Shown here: positions 8,901 through 16,478 of the stretch, piece by piece
Layout: each line of letters begins with the position of its first letter
Numbering within the stretch: the stretch's first letter is position 1
DNA from: Chitinophaga rupis
GTDB lineage: Bacteria > Bacteroidota > Bacteroidia > Chitinophagales > Chitinophagaceae
Direction: 5' to 3'
DNA: 64,000 nucleotides
NCBI RefSeq assembly: GCF_900109685.1
Contig: NZ_FOBB01000001.1
Span: 124,001-188,000 of the forward strand
Notes under the pieces: generated by a model
The model's database searches: none
What the model saw: the letters and a program-made list of their open reading frames with translations, nothing else
Told to the model about the DNA's origin: nothing
Translations under genes and position numbers: made by a program

Positions 8901-10490
8901 TTATCTCACCTTCAGCATGGTGCGTACCTGCTGGATGGTACCATTCTGGAAACGGGCATAATACACGCCATTGGGCAGATCTTCCCCATCGAAAGTAATG
9001 GTGTAATCGCCCGGCGTATGGATCTTATTTACCGGCACCTGTATCAGGCGGCCTGTGGTATCAAAGATCTGGATCATGGTATGACCGCCTTTGGTTTTGT
9101 ACTTGAGATAGGTTTTATCTGCGAAAGGATTAGGATAGTTGGTGATGTAATTGATGCCGGCATTCTGGTTCACATCGTCAGTGGATGTTATAAGACCGCA
9201 GGCAATACCGCTTACAATGGGCAGGCGCTGGTAATCCTCCAGCAGAATGGTTTTCAGGTCCGATTCTTTTACGCAGAACCATTGTTCCAGGATGGAGGCA
9301 TATACCGAACGGAAATCGTACTGCATTGGAATGTTATCCCCCACGGAAGCGGCGTCCGGAATGTTGGGCGAGTTACCCAGCACTCCCTGCAGCACATAAT
9401 CGCCAAACACGATCATGGGTGCAGCAGCACCATGGTCCGTACCCATACTACCATTAGATTTAGTACGGCGGCCAAATTCGGAGAACGTCATACCTACTAC
9501 GCGCTTGGATACTTTCAGCTTGGTCAGGTCATCCATAAAGGCCTTAATAGCGGCGCTTACTTTGCCTAACAGCTCTGCGTGATATCCTTTGGAGGTATCA
9601 CCTGCTTCTGTCTGGCTGGCGTGCGTATCAAAACCACCGGTGCTCACCATGTACATGCGGGTTTTTAACCCGCCGGCCACCAGGCGTGCAACGATCTTGA
9701 GCTGTGCAGCCAGGTCGTTATTAGCCGGGTAAGGGCTTTGCTGTGTAACCTTGCCGGCAGCAAGCTTGATGCTGTCGGTATATTTATCGGATTGTTTTGC
9801 AATTAAGCGGATGTAGGTCAGCTCATCGCCCCAGTGCGTGTTAGGCACGGGATCAATGGGCGGATTTTCCAGCAGGTCATAAAAATCAGTGGCGCTGGTA
9901 ATGGCAATGCCCATGCTGGCAGCTGATCCCTGGAATACCGGCGATACAAGGGAGCCTATCTGTATAGCCAGCGGATCCGGTGCATCTGCATTCGGGAAAC
10001 CTTCCGGGAAGTTGGGATATTCAAAACCCAGGTAACGCCCGCCCCAGCCCGTGTTCAGGATCTCTTTGGAGCCGGAGCCGGACAGCCAGATATCTGTGGC
10101 GCGGAAGTGGGAGTAATCCGGTGAAGGATAACCTACGCTTTGCAGGATACACACCTTTCCATCATCATATAACTGCTGAATGCCGGTCATTGCCGGATGG
10201 ATACCGGTTTTTATATTGTTGGCCAGGGGCAGCACCTTGCCTTGCTGAATAGCAATGTTGCTGCGGGCTGCCTGGTATTTATCATAAATGTCCAGGGGGA
10301 TCACCATGTTCAAACCGTCGTTACCGCCGGTTAGCTGGATCATTACCAGCACATGGTCATTATCCGTGGCGGCGCCTTGTAAGGCGGCTAACATAGGCGA
10401 AGTACTGAATGCTTTTACAGAAAACCCATCAATAATAGATGGCAGTACGGCGGCTGATGCTGTATGTTTGAGAAATTCTCTTCTACGCAT
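8901..10490 (-). CDS. DUF1501 secreted protein with type IX sorting domain
   Basis: 529 residues. The N-terminus RRREFLKHTASAAVLPS has a twin-arginine-like signal. The body fits DUF1501, an alkaline-phosphatase/sulfatase-fold family (MIQLTGGNDGLNMVIPLD near residue 50; GGFDTHASQ and TDHGAAAP later). The last ~85 residues (from NYPNPFADKTYLKY to RTMLKVR) are a type A Por/T9SS C-terminal sorting domain. The protein should be exported and then anchored or released at the cell surface. It begins 20 bases after the DUF1800 gene, so the two are one operon; this pairing is common in Bacteroidota and Planctomycetes. No enzymatic reaction is established. Confidence 0.88.
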   Translation of the reverse strand: MRRREFLKHTASAAVLPSIIDGFSVKAFSTSPMLAALQGAATDNDHVLVMIQLTGGNDGLNMVIPLDIYDKYQAARSNIAIQQGKVLPLANNIKTGIHPAMTGIQQLYDDGKVCILQSVGYPSPDYSHFRATDIWLSGSGSKEILNTGWGGRYLGFEYPNFPEGFPNADAPDPLAIQIGSLVSPVFQGSAASMGIAITSATDFYDLLENPPIDPVPNTHWGDELTYIRLIAKQSDKYTDSIKLAAGKVTQQSPYPANNDLAAQLKIVARLVAGGLKTRMYMVSTGGFDTHASQTEAGDTSKGYHAELLGKVSAAIKAFMDDLTKLKVSKRVVGMTFSEFGRRTKSNGSMGTDHGAAAPMIVFGDYVLQGVLGNSPNIPDAASVGDNIPMQYDFRSVYASILEQWFCVKESDLKTILLEDYQRLPIVSGIACGLITSTDDVNQNAGINYITNYPNPFADKTYLKYKTKGGHTMIQIFDTTGRLIQVPVNKIHTPGDYTITFDGEDLPNGVYYARFQNGTIQQVRTMLKVR

Positions 10491-10510
10491 GTTAGAGGTC
10501 TTTCAGAAGG

Positions 10511-12169
10511 TCAGGATAATTGGTATTCAGACAGGTCCATGATGAATTTATACATAGCCTTCAGGCGTGATTCCACCACTGTTCTCGTCGCCGCATCTCC
10601 CGGATTGCCTTTATAGGCCTGCCATGCATCGGTCCAGTAATAATCGCTGTTGGGGCTTTGGCCGCTCAATAGGATAGAATTCTTCATAAAGCTGCGCAGG
10701 CTATCGGAAACGTCTACACGATACAGCAGGTCCAGCGAGTCCTTTACTAAGGTTACCGGATTACCGGGGTCAGACAGCTGATCAGCAAAAGCCAGTACAT
10801 CTATTTTCAGGCCATGCGGCGCGCCCTGCCCCTGTACCAGGTAGTCGGACAGCATATTGCGTTTAGGCAGGGTATCTGTGTTGATCCACATTTCATGGAA
10901 CATAGGCTCCTGGTAGTAAGGGGCCCAACCGGCCACCAGCGGAGGATCGCCAATGTTCTGCAACATTTTGCCGGCAAAGTCGCGGATGTAGTCCCAGGCT
11001 TCGTAGGCGTTCATGTAATCAGATGCAGGAGGAAATACTACGCTGAACTCACGGCACAGCCCTATGCAAAAATCGATGGGGCTTTTGATCAGGCAGGACA
11101 TATTCAGCGGATCGTAGAAATGTTCGCTCTTGAATAAGGCGCTGAGCACGGGCAGTATTTCGTAATTGTTGGTCCGGAAAATATCTGCCAGCGGGGCAAT
11201 TACGTTCTGCTCTACGGCATCATCTATTTTATAGTAGATAAAGAAACGGTATAATTTACGCACGATGAACTTGGCGCACTCCGGCTGAGAAAAAATGATG
11301 TTCAGCAGGTCGTCCAGCTCTGTTTCACCCGCAGGGCCGGTTTTACCGGTTACGGTTTTGGCACCGTAAAAATCAGAGAACTGTTTATTGGTAAAATCGT
11401 GCTGGGTGCTATCAAAGTGGCTGGTAATAGTGTTCTCATCTACCCGGTAGCCGGTGAGCACGCGCGCGGAGGCACGTACATCGTCTTCCGTATAATGGGA
11501 ATCGGGGCCTTTACCGATGGTGAACAGCTCGTGCAGCTCACGTGCATAGTTCTCATCTGCCGCGGTTTTACCATTGAGGTTACCGTTCAGGTAAATGAGC
11601 ATGGCGGGGTCCTTAGTAATGGCTTTGGTAAGTGCTTTAAAATTACCCAGGGCATGTTGCCGCAGCGTGGTGTTGTATTTATAAACGTAACGTAGGTCCG
11701 TTACCGTTTGTGTTTCTGTTACGAAGTGGTTGTGCCAGAAGAGCACCATTTTTTCGTGTATGCTCCGTGTTTGGTTGAGCATTACGCCGGTCCACCAGGC
11801 TTTGTAGGAACGTTGCCTGTTCTGTCCCAGGGGATCATCTTCCATGCGTACATAGGCTGGGGCATTTACCCAGGTGGCGCCAGGTGCTATACCGGTAGCA
11901 TCATCCCCGTAGTTGTTTACCGGCGGAGAAGGCATGGTAGCAAGTGGTGTAAGCAGCGCATCTACTACCTGGTCCATGGAGCCAAGGCCCTTTGCCCAGC
12001 TCAGGTCTGCCGGAGACGCCCCGAACAGTGCACGTTTTAACAGGTGTACTGCCTGAGCCGTGTCAAAGGCACCGGTAAATGGCGCAATACCGGAATCAGT
12101 GCGGCCAAAAGGGGCTTTCGCCGTTTTGTGGCGTGTAGGGGATAAGGTTAGGAATTGTCTGCGATCCAT
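10511..12169 (-). CDS. DUF1800 family protein
   Basis: 552 residues, first gene of the DUF1800-DUF1501 operon. DUF1800 hallmarks include HLLKRALFGASPADLSWAKG near residue 45, FWHNHFVTETQTV near 140 and LNGKTAADENYARELHELFTIG near 210, followed by the LTGYRVDE segment. The N-terminus MDRRQFLTLSPTRHK is Arg-rich but lacks a clear hydrophobic core. Family function is unknown; it always travels with DUF1501. The ATG at 12169 is the first in frame. Confidence 0.88.
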   Translation of the reverse strand: MDRRQFLTLSPTRHKTAKAPFGRTDSGIAPFTGAFDTAQAVHLLKRALFGASPADLSWAKGLGSMDQVVDALLTPLATMPSPPVNNYGDDATGIAPGATWVNAPAYVRMEDDPLGQNRQRSYKAWWTGVMLNQTRSIHEKMVLFWHNHFVTETQTVTDLRYVYKYNTTLRQHALGNFKALTKAITKDPAMLIYLNGNLNGKTAADENYARELHELFTIGKGPDSHYTEDDVRASARVLTGYRVDENTITSHFDSTQHDFTNKQFSDFYGAKTVTGKTGPAGETELDDLLNIIFSQPECAKFIVRKLYRFFIYYKIDDAVEQNVIAPLADIFRTNNYEILPVLSALFKSEHFYDPLNMSCLIKSPIDFCIGLCREFSVVFPPASDYMNAYEAWDYIRDFAGKMLQNIGDPPLVAGWAPYYQEPMFHEMWINTDTLPKRNMLSDYLVQGQGAPHGLKIDVLAFADQLSDPGNPVTLVKDSLDLLYRVDVSDSLRSFMKNSILLSGQSPNSDYYWTDAWQAYKGNPGDAATRTVVESRLKAMYKFIMDLSEYQLS

Positions 12170-12457
12170 ATGTTATAGGATATGGTTAGGCGTATTGGTT
12201 TTTTACAGGAGCGACAATAATCGCAGGGCCAAATTAATGATTTTTTTAATATAGGGGATTATTTTATTTGAAAAGGGGGGAATTATTTCTACGGGATGGG
12301 GAGAGGGAGTATCAAAAGAGATTCAAAATGATTAAAATAACATTGTTCATGCTGAAATAATAATCTGATTATCAATATTTTATGAAAATTATTTTTTGTT
12401 TAAGCGCATACAGATGCTTAGTTTTACGGGATTCTAAAACAGACACTCACCTAATAG

Positions 12458-12493
12458 AAAAAGGACTGCCGAGTTCAGATCGGACAGCCCTTT
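12458..12493 (-). terminator. Hairpin, probably a minus-strand terminator
   Basis: AAAGGACTGCCGA (12460-12472) pairs imperfectly with TCGGACAGCCCTTT (12480-12493). On the minus strand the stem ends in CCTTTTTCT, a reasonable terminator. No minus-strand gene lies just upstream, so it may end read-through from the DinB gene, which has no terminator of its own and would run antisense through the S24 regulator. Confidence 0.45.
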
Positions 12494-12673
12494 GGGAGGA
12501 TGTCACAAAACCTTAAGAGATGGGAACATCAACCCAGTCACGCAGCAAGCGACTGCTGCAAGTAGTTTTTGAAGCTACAATTGGTCGCCTGAAGTTGAAT
12601 CTCCATATTTATTGGAGATAATCACTTCAGCACTTTTTAACATCCCGGTGTTTACATCGGGATGTTTTTATTT
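12494..12673 (+). ncRNA. Possible structured small RNA
   Basis: The 12170-12886 gap holds no convincing gene. Inside it a compact stretch has three successive stems: GCAGC/GCTGC (12542-12559), the two-part stem TGAAGT + TCTCCA with TGGAGA + ACTTCA (12590-12629), and a strong terminator (12639-12673). That is how a short transcribed RNA looks. Two tiny frames also exist (21 codons from 12500, 33 codons from 12520) but neither has a well-spaced ribosome site. I do not recognise a known RNA family and no promoter is obvious. Confidence 0.3.
12639..12673 (+). terminator. Rho-independent terminator
   Basis: AACATCCCGGTG (12639-12650), loop TTTA, then CATCGGGATGTT (12655-12666) and a T-rich tail. 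No annotated plus-strand gene precedes it, so it implies an unannotated transcript ending here. Confidence 0.7.
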
Positions 12674-12833
12674 ATAGTATATCAATCCAAACCGTATTGC
12701 CTTACAGGCGTTTCTTCCCCTACTTTTTATATACACTCTCCACAAAATTTCTTTACTATCACTCTAATAATTTCATTATCATTTCGATAGATTTGCTATG
12801 CCCATTGGATTTATATGCAAATATAAGCCAAAT

Positions 12834-12851
12834 ATGCTACAAATGTAGCAT
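12834..12851. promoter_or_regulatory. Candidate operator of the S24-type regulator
   Basis: ATGCTAC-AAAT-GTAGCAT is a perfect inverted repeat with 7-base arms, 36 bases before the regulator start codon. Its place and symmetry suit autoregulation by the dimeric HTH protein encoded next. Confidence 0.5.
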
Positions 12852-12886
12852 TTGTTTATTGTTTAAGTATAACCCTTTCATTTTTA

Positions 12887-13600
12887 ATGACCTTACTGCT
12901 AGGCGATATTCTAAAAATAGTTCGCACAGCCATCGGTGATACTCAAGATGAGTTAGCCGACAAGCTGGGAATTGTTCGTGGAACTTATAGTTCTGATGAA
13001 CGAAAGGCACGCCCGGGGAAGAAACATAGCAGTATCGAGTTTTATGAAAAATATAAAGACGTGTTTGGTATTGATCTATATCAGTCCGTTAACATGCAAC
13101 GAATTGTTATTGTTGATCCCACCAAACTGTCTTGGGGCATAATTGTAAAACTTATAGAAGTAGGGGCATTCATTGCTGTAATCCCCATATTTGAAATCCT
13201 TGCTACTGCTAGCACTATTCCACTTTATCAAGATGCAAAGCACGCACAGCCTATCTTTTCCCTACCTATTGAAATGTACCCACATGCTGAATTCGGCATG
13301 TTTGTCAAGGGTAATAGTATGGAACCTGCTATTTATGAAGGAGATTATGTTATATGTGGCCCAAGGCTGACTTCTAAGGATATTAAAAATGGGCATGTTT
13401 ACTTAGTTGGCACTGATGACGATGAGAATACGATTAAGATCCTGAACCTTGACAAGAAAAAAAAGCTATTGTCATTAATCCCTACTAATCCCGAATGGAA
13501 AAAAAAGGATATAGCAGTGGAGAAGGTAAGATACATTCATAAGGTTATTGCCCTTCATAGAAAAGAAGAGGGGATCAATAAACACACGAAGCCTATTTAA
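12887..13600 (+). CDS. LexA/CI-like regulator: N-terminal HTH, C-terminal S24 peptidase
   Basis: 237 residues. The N-terminus (~5-60, DTQDELADKLGIVRGTYSS) is an XRE-like helix-turn-helix. A hydrophobic linker (~85-110) precedes an S24 domain with the serine in GNSMEPAIYEGD (Ser144) and the partner lysine in NTIKIL (Lys184), 40 residues apart as in LexA/CI. Self-cleavage or induced inactivation in response to damage is therefore possible. Base composition is more A/T-rich than neighbouring genes, and the gene stands alone among genes of the other strand, so a phage or mobile origin is plausible. No target genes are visible besides its own operator. It ends 2 bases from the convergent DinB gene. 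Confidence 0.85.
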   Translation: MTLLLGDILKIVRTAIGDTQDELADKLGIVRGTYSSDERKARPGKKHSSIEFYEKYKDVFGIDLYQSVNMQRIVIVDPTKLSWGIIVKLIEVGAFIAVIPIFEILATASTIPLYQDAKHAQPIFSLPIEMYPHAEFGMFVKGNSMEPAIYEGDYVICGPRLTSKDIKNGHVYLVGTDDDENTIKILNLDKKKKLLSLIPTNPEWKKKDIAVEKVRYIHKVIALHRKEEGINKHTKPI

Positions 13601-13602
13601 CC

Positions 13603-14049
13603 TCACACATCCAACAACCTCCTATGATAATTCACCTGCCCCAAATGATAACTCAAATGCATCGCTAAATGCACTAAAAAATATCCCGTACTCATCTTTT
13701 CCTCAAACACCACTATCGGGTACTCCTTTTCCAGATCCTCTTCCGTAAGCTTATCCAATGTAGTATCCACAACAGCAATCGTTTCTTCAACCTGCTGTAC
13801 CAATACCGCTTTGGGAATATCTTTCAGCGCAAACTCCGAAGGCCGGTCACGCACAAAGTCAGTACCGCCAAGTACTTTACCAAAAAAGTGTTTGAGATTG
13901 CCTACCAGGTGCAGGCAAAGATTGCCGGCCGAATTAGGAATATTCTTTTCTACAATCCATAGCTGCTGCTCGCTTTGGTAGGCGCTGATCTCCTGTTTCA
14001 GTTTATTAAGATCACGCTGGAAGAGCTGTTTTAATACCTGTATCTGCAT
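13603..14049 (-). CDS. DinB/DUF1572-like protein
   Basis: About 148 residues from the ATG at 14049; an upstream TTG at 14070 is a less likely start. It is an all-helical four-helix-bundle protein with conserved-looking histidines HLVGNLKHFFG (~45) and HLAMHLSYHLGQVNYHR (~130), the metal-ligand pattern of the DinB/DUF1572 superfamily. Some members are thiol-S-transferases or damage-inducible proteins; the reaction here is unknown. It is convergent with the S24 regulator, with no terminator between them. Confidence 0.8.
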   Translation of the reverse strand: MQIQVLKQLFQRDLNKLKQEISAYQSEQQLWIVEKNIPNSAGNLCLHLVGNLKHFFGKVLGGTDFVRDRPSEFALKDIPKAVLVQQVEETIAVVDTTLDKLTEEDLEKEYPIVVFEEKMSTGYFLVHLAMHLSYHLGQVNYHRRLLDV

Positions 14050-14080
14050 GGTGGTGGAATAAAGCACCAAATATACTACA

Positions 14081-16456
14081 TTACTCCGAACGCAGGCTTT
14101 TTACCGGGTTAGTCCACCCGGCCTTCAGGGCCTGGAACCCAATGGTCAATAAAGTAATGCCCAGTGTAGCTGCTCCTGCAGCCAGGAATACGCTTACGCC
14201 TATATGAATATGATAGGCAAAACTCTGCAGCCACTCCCCTGCAGCCCACCAGGCCAGCGGAAAGGCAATGCAAACGGCGATCAATATTAATTGTAAAAAA
14301 TCTTTGGACAACATCACGGCCACATTACCAACTGTGGCGCCCAGTACCTTGCGGATACCGATCTCTTTACGGCGGCGTTCTGCCGTAAAGGCCGCCAGCC
14401 CAAACAGGCCCAGGCAGGAAATAATAATGGTAAGCCCCGCAAAATAACCGGACAGCTGTGCTACCAGTTTTTCGGATGCATACTGTGCCTGGTAATCGTT
14501 ATCCAGGAATTTATAATTAAAGGAATAACCGGGATTAAATGTTTTGTACAACTGCTGTATACCCGCCAGTGTAGCCTGTTCTCGGCCTTGCTGAATGCGG
14601 GCCATTATCAGCAGGGTTTGTGCAGGCGCTAAATTGAAAATGAATGGCCGGATCTCTTCATGCAGTGAATTAAAATGGAAGTTCTTTGTCACGCCAATAA
14701 TATGCAGCGCGGTATTGCCCCGGTTAATGATCTTACCCACCGGGTCTGTAAGGCCCATAACTTTAATAGCGGCTTCATTTAAGACCACAGCAGTGCTATC
14801 TGTACTAAAATCTTTGGAGAATGCCCGGCCGGCAGCCATCTGGATACCCAATGTTTCTATCAGGCCGTAGTTCACGGGCATTTCGTAAAACCGGATCTGG
14901 TTATCCAGGTTCTTTCCTTCCCAGTTGATATTGGAGGTAGGTAAGAACGATGATAATACGATCTTTTGCTCTATGCTGGATGCATTCACTACACCCGGCA
15001 GATCTTTCAAATCAGCCAGAAAGGCTTCCTTCTTTTCCCCCACCCTTCCTTCCATCTCAAAATAAACGATGTTGTCTTTATTATATCCCAGGTTCCTGCT
15101 TTGCACAAATTGCACCTGTTTATACACTACCATTACCGCAATAATGAAGATCACAGATACCACAAATTGAAAAACAACCAGCCCTTTCCGTATCCACATA
15201 GTATTCCCGGTATTGCTGAATTTTCCTTTAAGCGTAACAGAGGGTGCAAAGCGGGAAAGATATAAAGCCGGGTAACTACCCGCCAGCAGGCCGGTGAACA
15301 AGGTAATACCTAATACGGCAGCTATAAATCGTATATCCCATTGCGGTAGCAGCTGCTTGCCGGTCATTTCACTGAAACGCGGCAACAACAGGGCCACCAT
15401 TAATAATGCTATTAATAATGCAGCAATACTCATGAACAGGGATTCTCCCAAAAATTGAAATACCAGGGTACGCCGTGCAGCGCCCAAAGATTTTTTCACT
15501 CCAATTTCTTTCATTCTGCCGGAAGCCTTTGCAGTGGAGAGGTTCATGAAGTTAATGCAGGCAATGACCAGTATAAACAAGGCGATGATGGAAAATAAGC
15601 GTAGATATGAGATCCTCCCTCCTGCCTGTACACCGTTTTCGTATTTGTCATACAGGTAGCCATCTGCATACTTTCTCATGAACATAACAGAAGAGGAATC
15701 CTTAAACTGGCTTTTGAGAAGGGCCGGCAGCTTTTCACTAAAGCGCTGCACATCTGTTCCCTTCCTTAACATTACATATGTGTTAAAAGGCCCGGTGGAG
15801 GTGGATGCCAGCGTAACGGGCATAATATCTTTCCATATATCCAGCGACAATACAAAATCAAAACGGCTGGTAGAATGTACCGGCATATCCTCAAAAACGC
15901 CGGTAACTGTACATTGACGGCTAAGGGAGGCCCATTTCCATTCCAGCGTTCTACCGATAACGTTATGAATGGTGTTAAATAATTTACGCGCCAGCTGGGC
16001 GGATATTACTACAGAATTTTTGTCCGCCAGCACGTTCTCTTTATTTCCCTGCAGCAGTGGATAAGAGAACATTTTGAAATAGTCTTTCCCCACCAGGTTG
16101 CCCGTTGCGCCTACGGTACGGTCTTTCCATGAAATACTGAACTGCTGGAACCAGGCGGCCGGTGTAGTTGTAACCGTATACTCTACTTCCGGCAGCTGTT
16201 TTTGCATGATCTCCCCTACTACCCCGCCGGTACCCTGTGTAGTGCTAAACACGCCTGCATTCTTTTCATTGATCATTACCTGGAAAAGGCGCTGATCATT
16301 TTTATGGAACCGGTCTGTTTGCCATTCGTCACTTATCCATAAACAGATGAGCAGCGTACAGGCCATCCCGGTAGAGAGCCCTACCAGGTTAAGTATGGTA
16401 AACTGACGGTCTTTGAGCAGATAACGCCAGGTGGTTTTGAAATAGTTACTGAACAT
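14081..16456 (-). CDS. FtsX/MacB-type ABC permease (second of a tandem pair)
   Basis: 791 residues: an N-terminal helix (~20-40), a periplasmic MacB-like domain, three helices near 285-400, a second cytoplasmic/periplasmic cycle and three final helices (~675-780) ending NPVKSLRSE. This is the duplicated eight-helix form of MacB_PCD/FtsX permeases common in Bacteroidota. No ATPase is encoded nearby, so it must borrow one or act as a mechanotransmission protein. It begins 22 bases after the preceding permease gene, so it is co-transcribed with it. Both end in the same NPVKSLRSE tail and look like a tandem duplication. Confidence 0.9.
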   Translation of the reverse strand: MFSNYFKTTWRYLLKDRQFTILNLVGLSTGMACTLLICLWISDEWQTDRFHKNDQRLFQVMINEKNAGVFSTTQGTGGVVGEIMQKQLPEVEYTVTTTPAAWFQQFSISWKDRTVGATGNLVGKDYFKMFSYPLLQGNKENVLADKNSVVISAQLARKLFNTIHNVIGRTLEWKWASLSRQCTVTGVFEDMPVHSTSRFDFVLSLDIWKDIMPVTLASTSTGPFNTYVMLRKGTDVQRFSEKLPALLKSQFKDSSSVMFMRKYADGYLYDKYENGVQAGGRISYLRLFSIIALFILVIACINFMNLSTAKASGRMKEIGVKKSLGAARRTLVFQFLGESLFMSIAALLIALLMVALLLPRFSEMTGKQLLPQWDIRFIAAVLGITLFTGLLAGSYPALYLSRFAPSVTLKGKFSNTGNTMWIRKGLVVFQFVVSVIFIIAVMVVYKQVQFVQSRNLGYNKDNIVYFEMEGRVGEKKEAFLADLKDLPGVVNASSIEQKIVLSSFLPTSNINWEGKNLDNQIRFYEMPVNYGLIETLGIQMAAGRAFSKDFSTDSTAVVLNEAAIKVMGLTDPVGKIINRGNTALHIIGVTKNFHFNSLHEEIRPFIFNLAPAQTLLIMARIQQGREQATLAGIQQLYKTFNPGYSFNYKFLDNDYQAQYASEKLVAQLSGYFAGLTIIISCLGLFGLAAFTAERRRKEIGIRKVLGATVGNVAVMLSKDFLQLILIAVCIAFPLAWWAAGEWLQSFAYHIHIGVSVFLAAGAATLGITLLTIGFQALKAGWTNPVKSLRSE

Positions 16457-16478
16457 CGGCTTATTTTAAGTGAAATAT

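Noticed and set aside
12500..12621. Two overlapping tiny frames as a real peptide gene
   Set aside because: Neither has a properly spaced ribosome site; kept only as part of the possible RNA.
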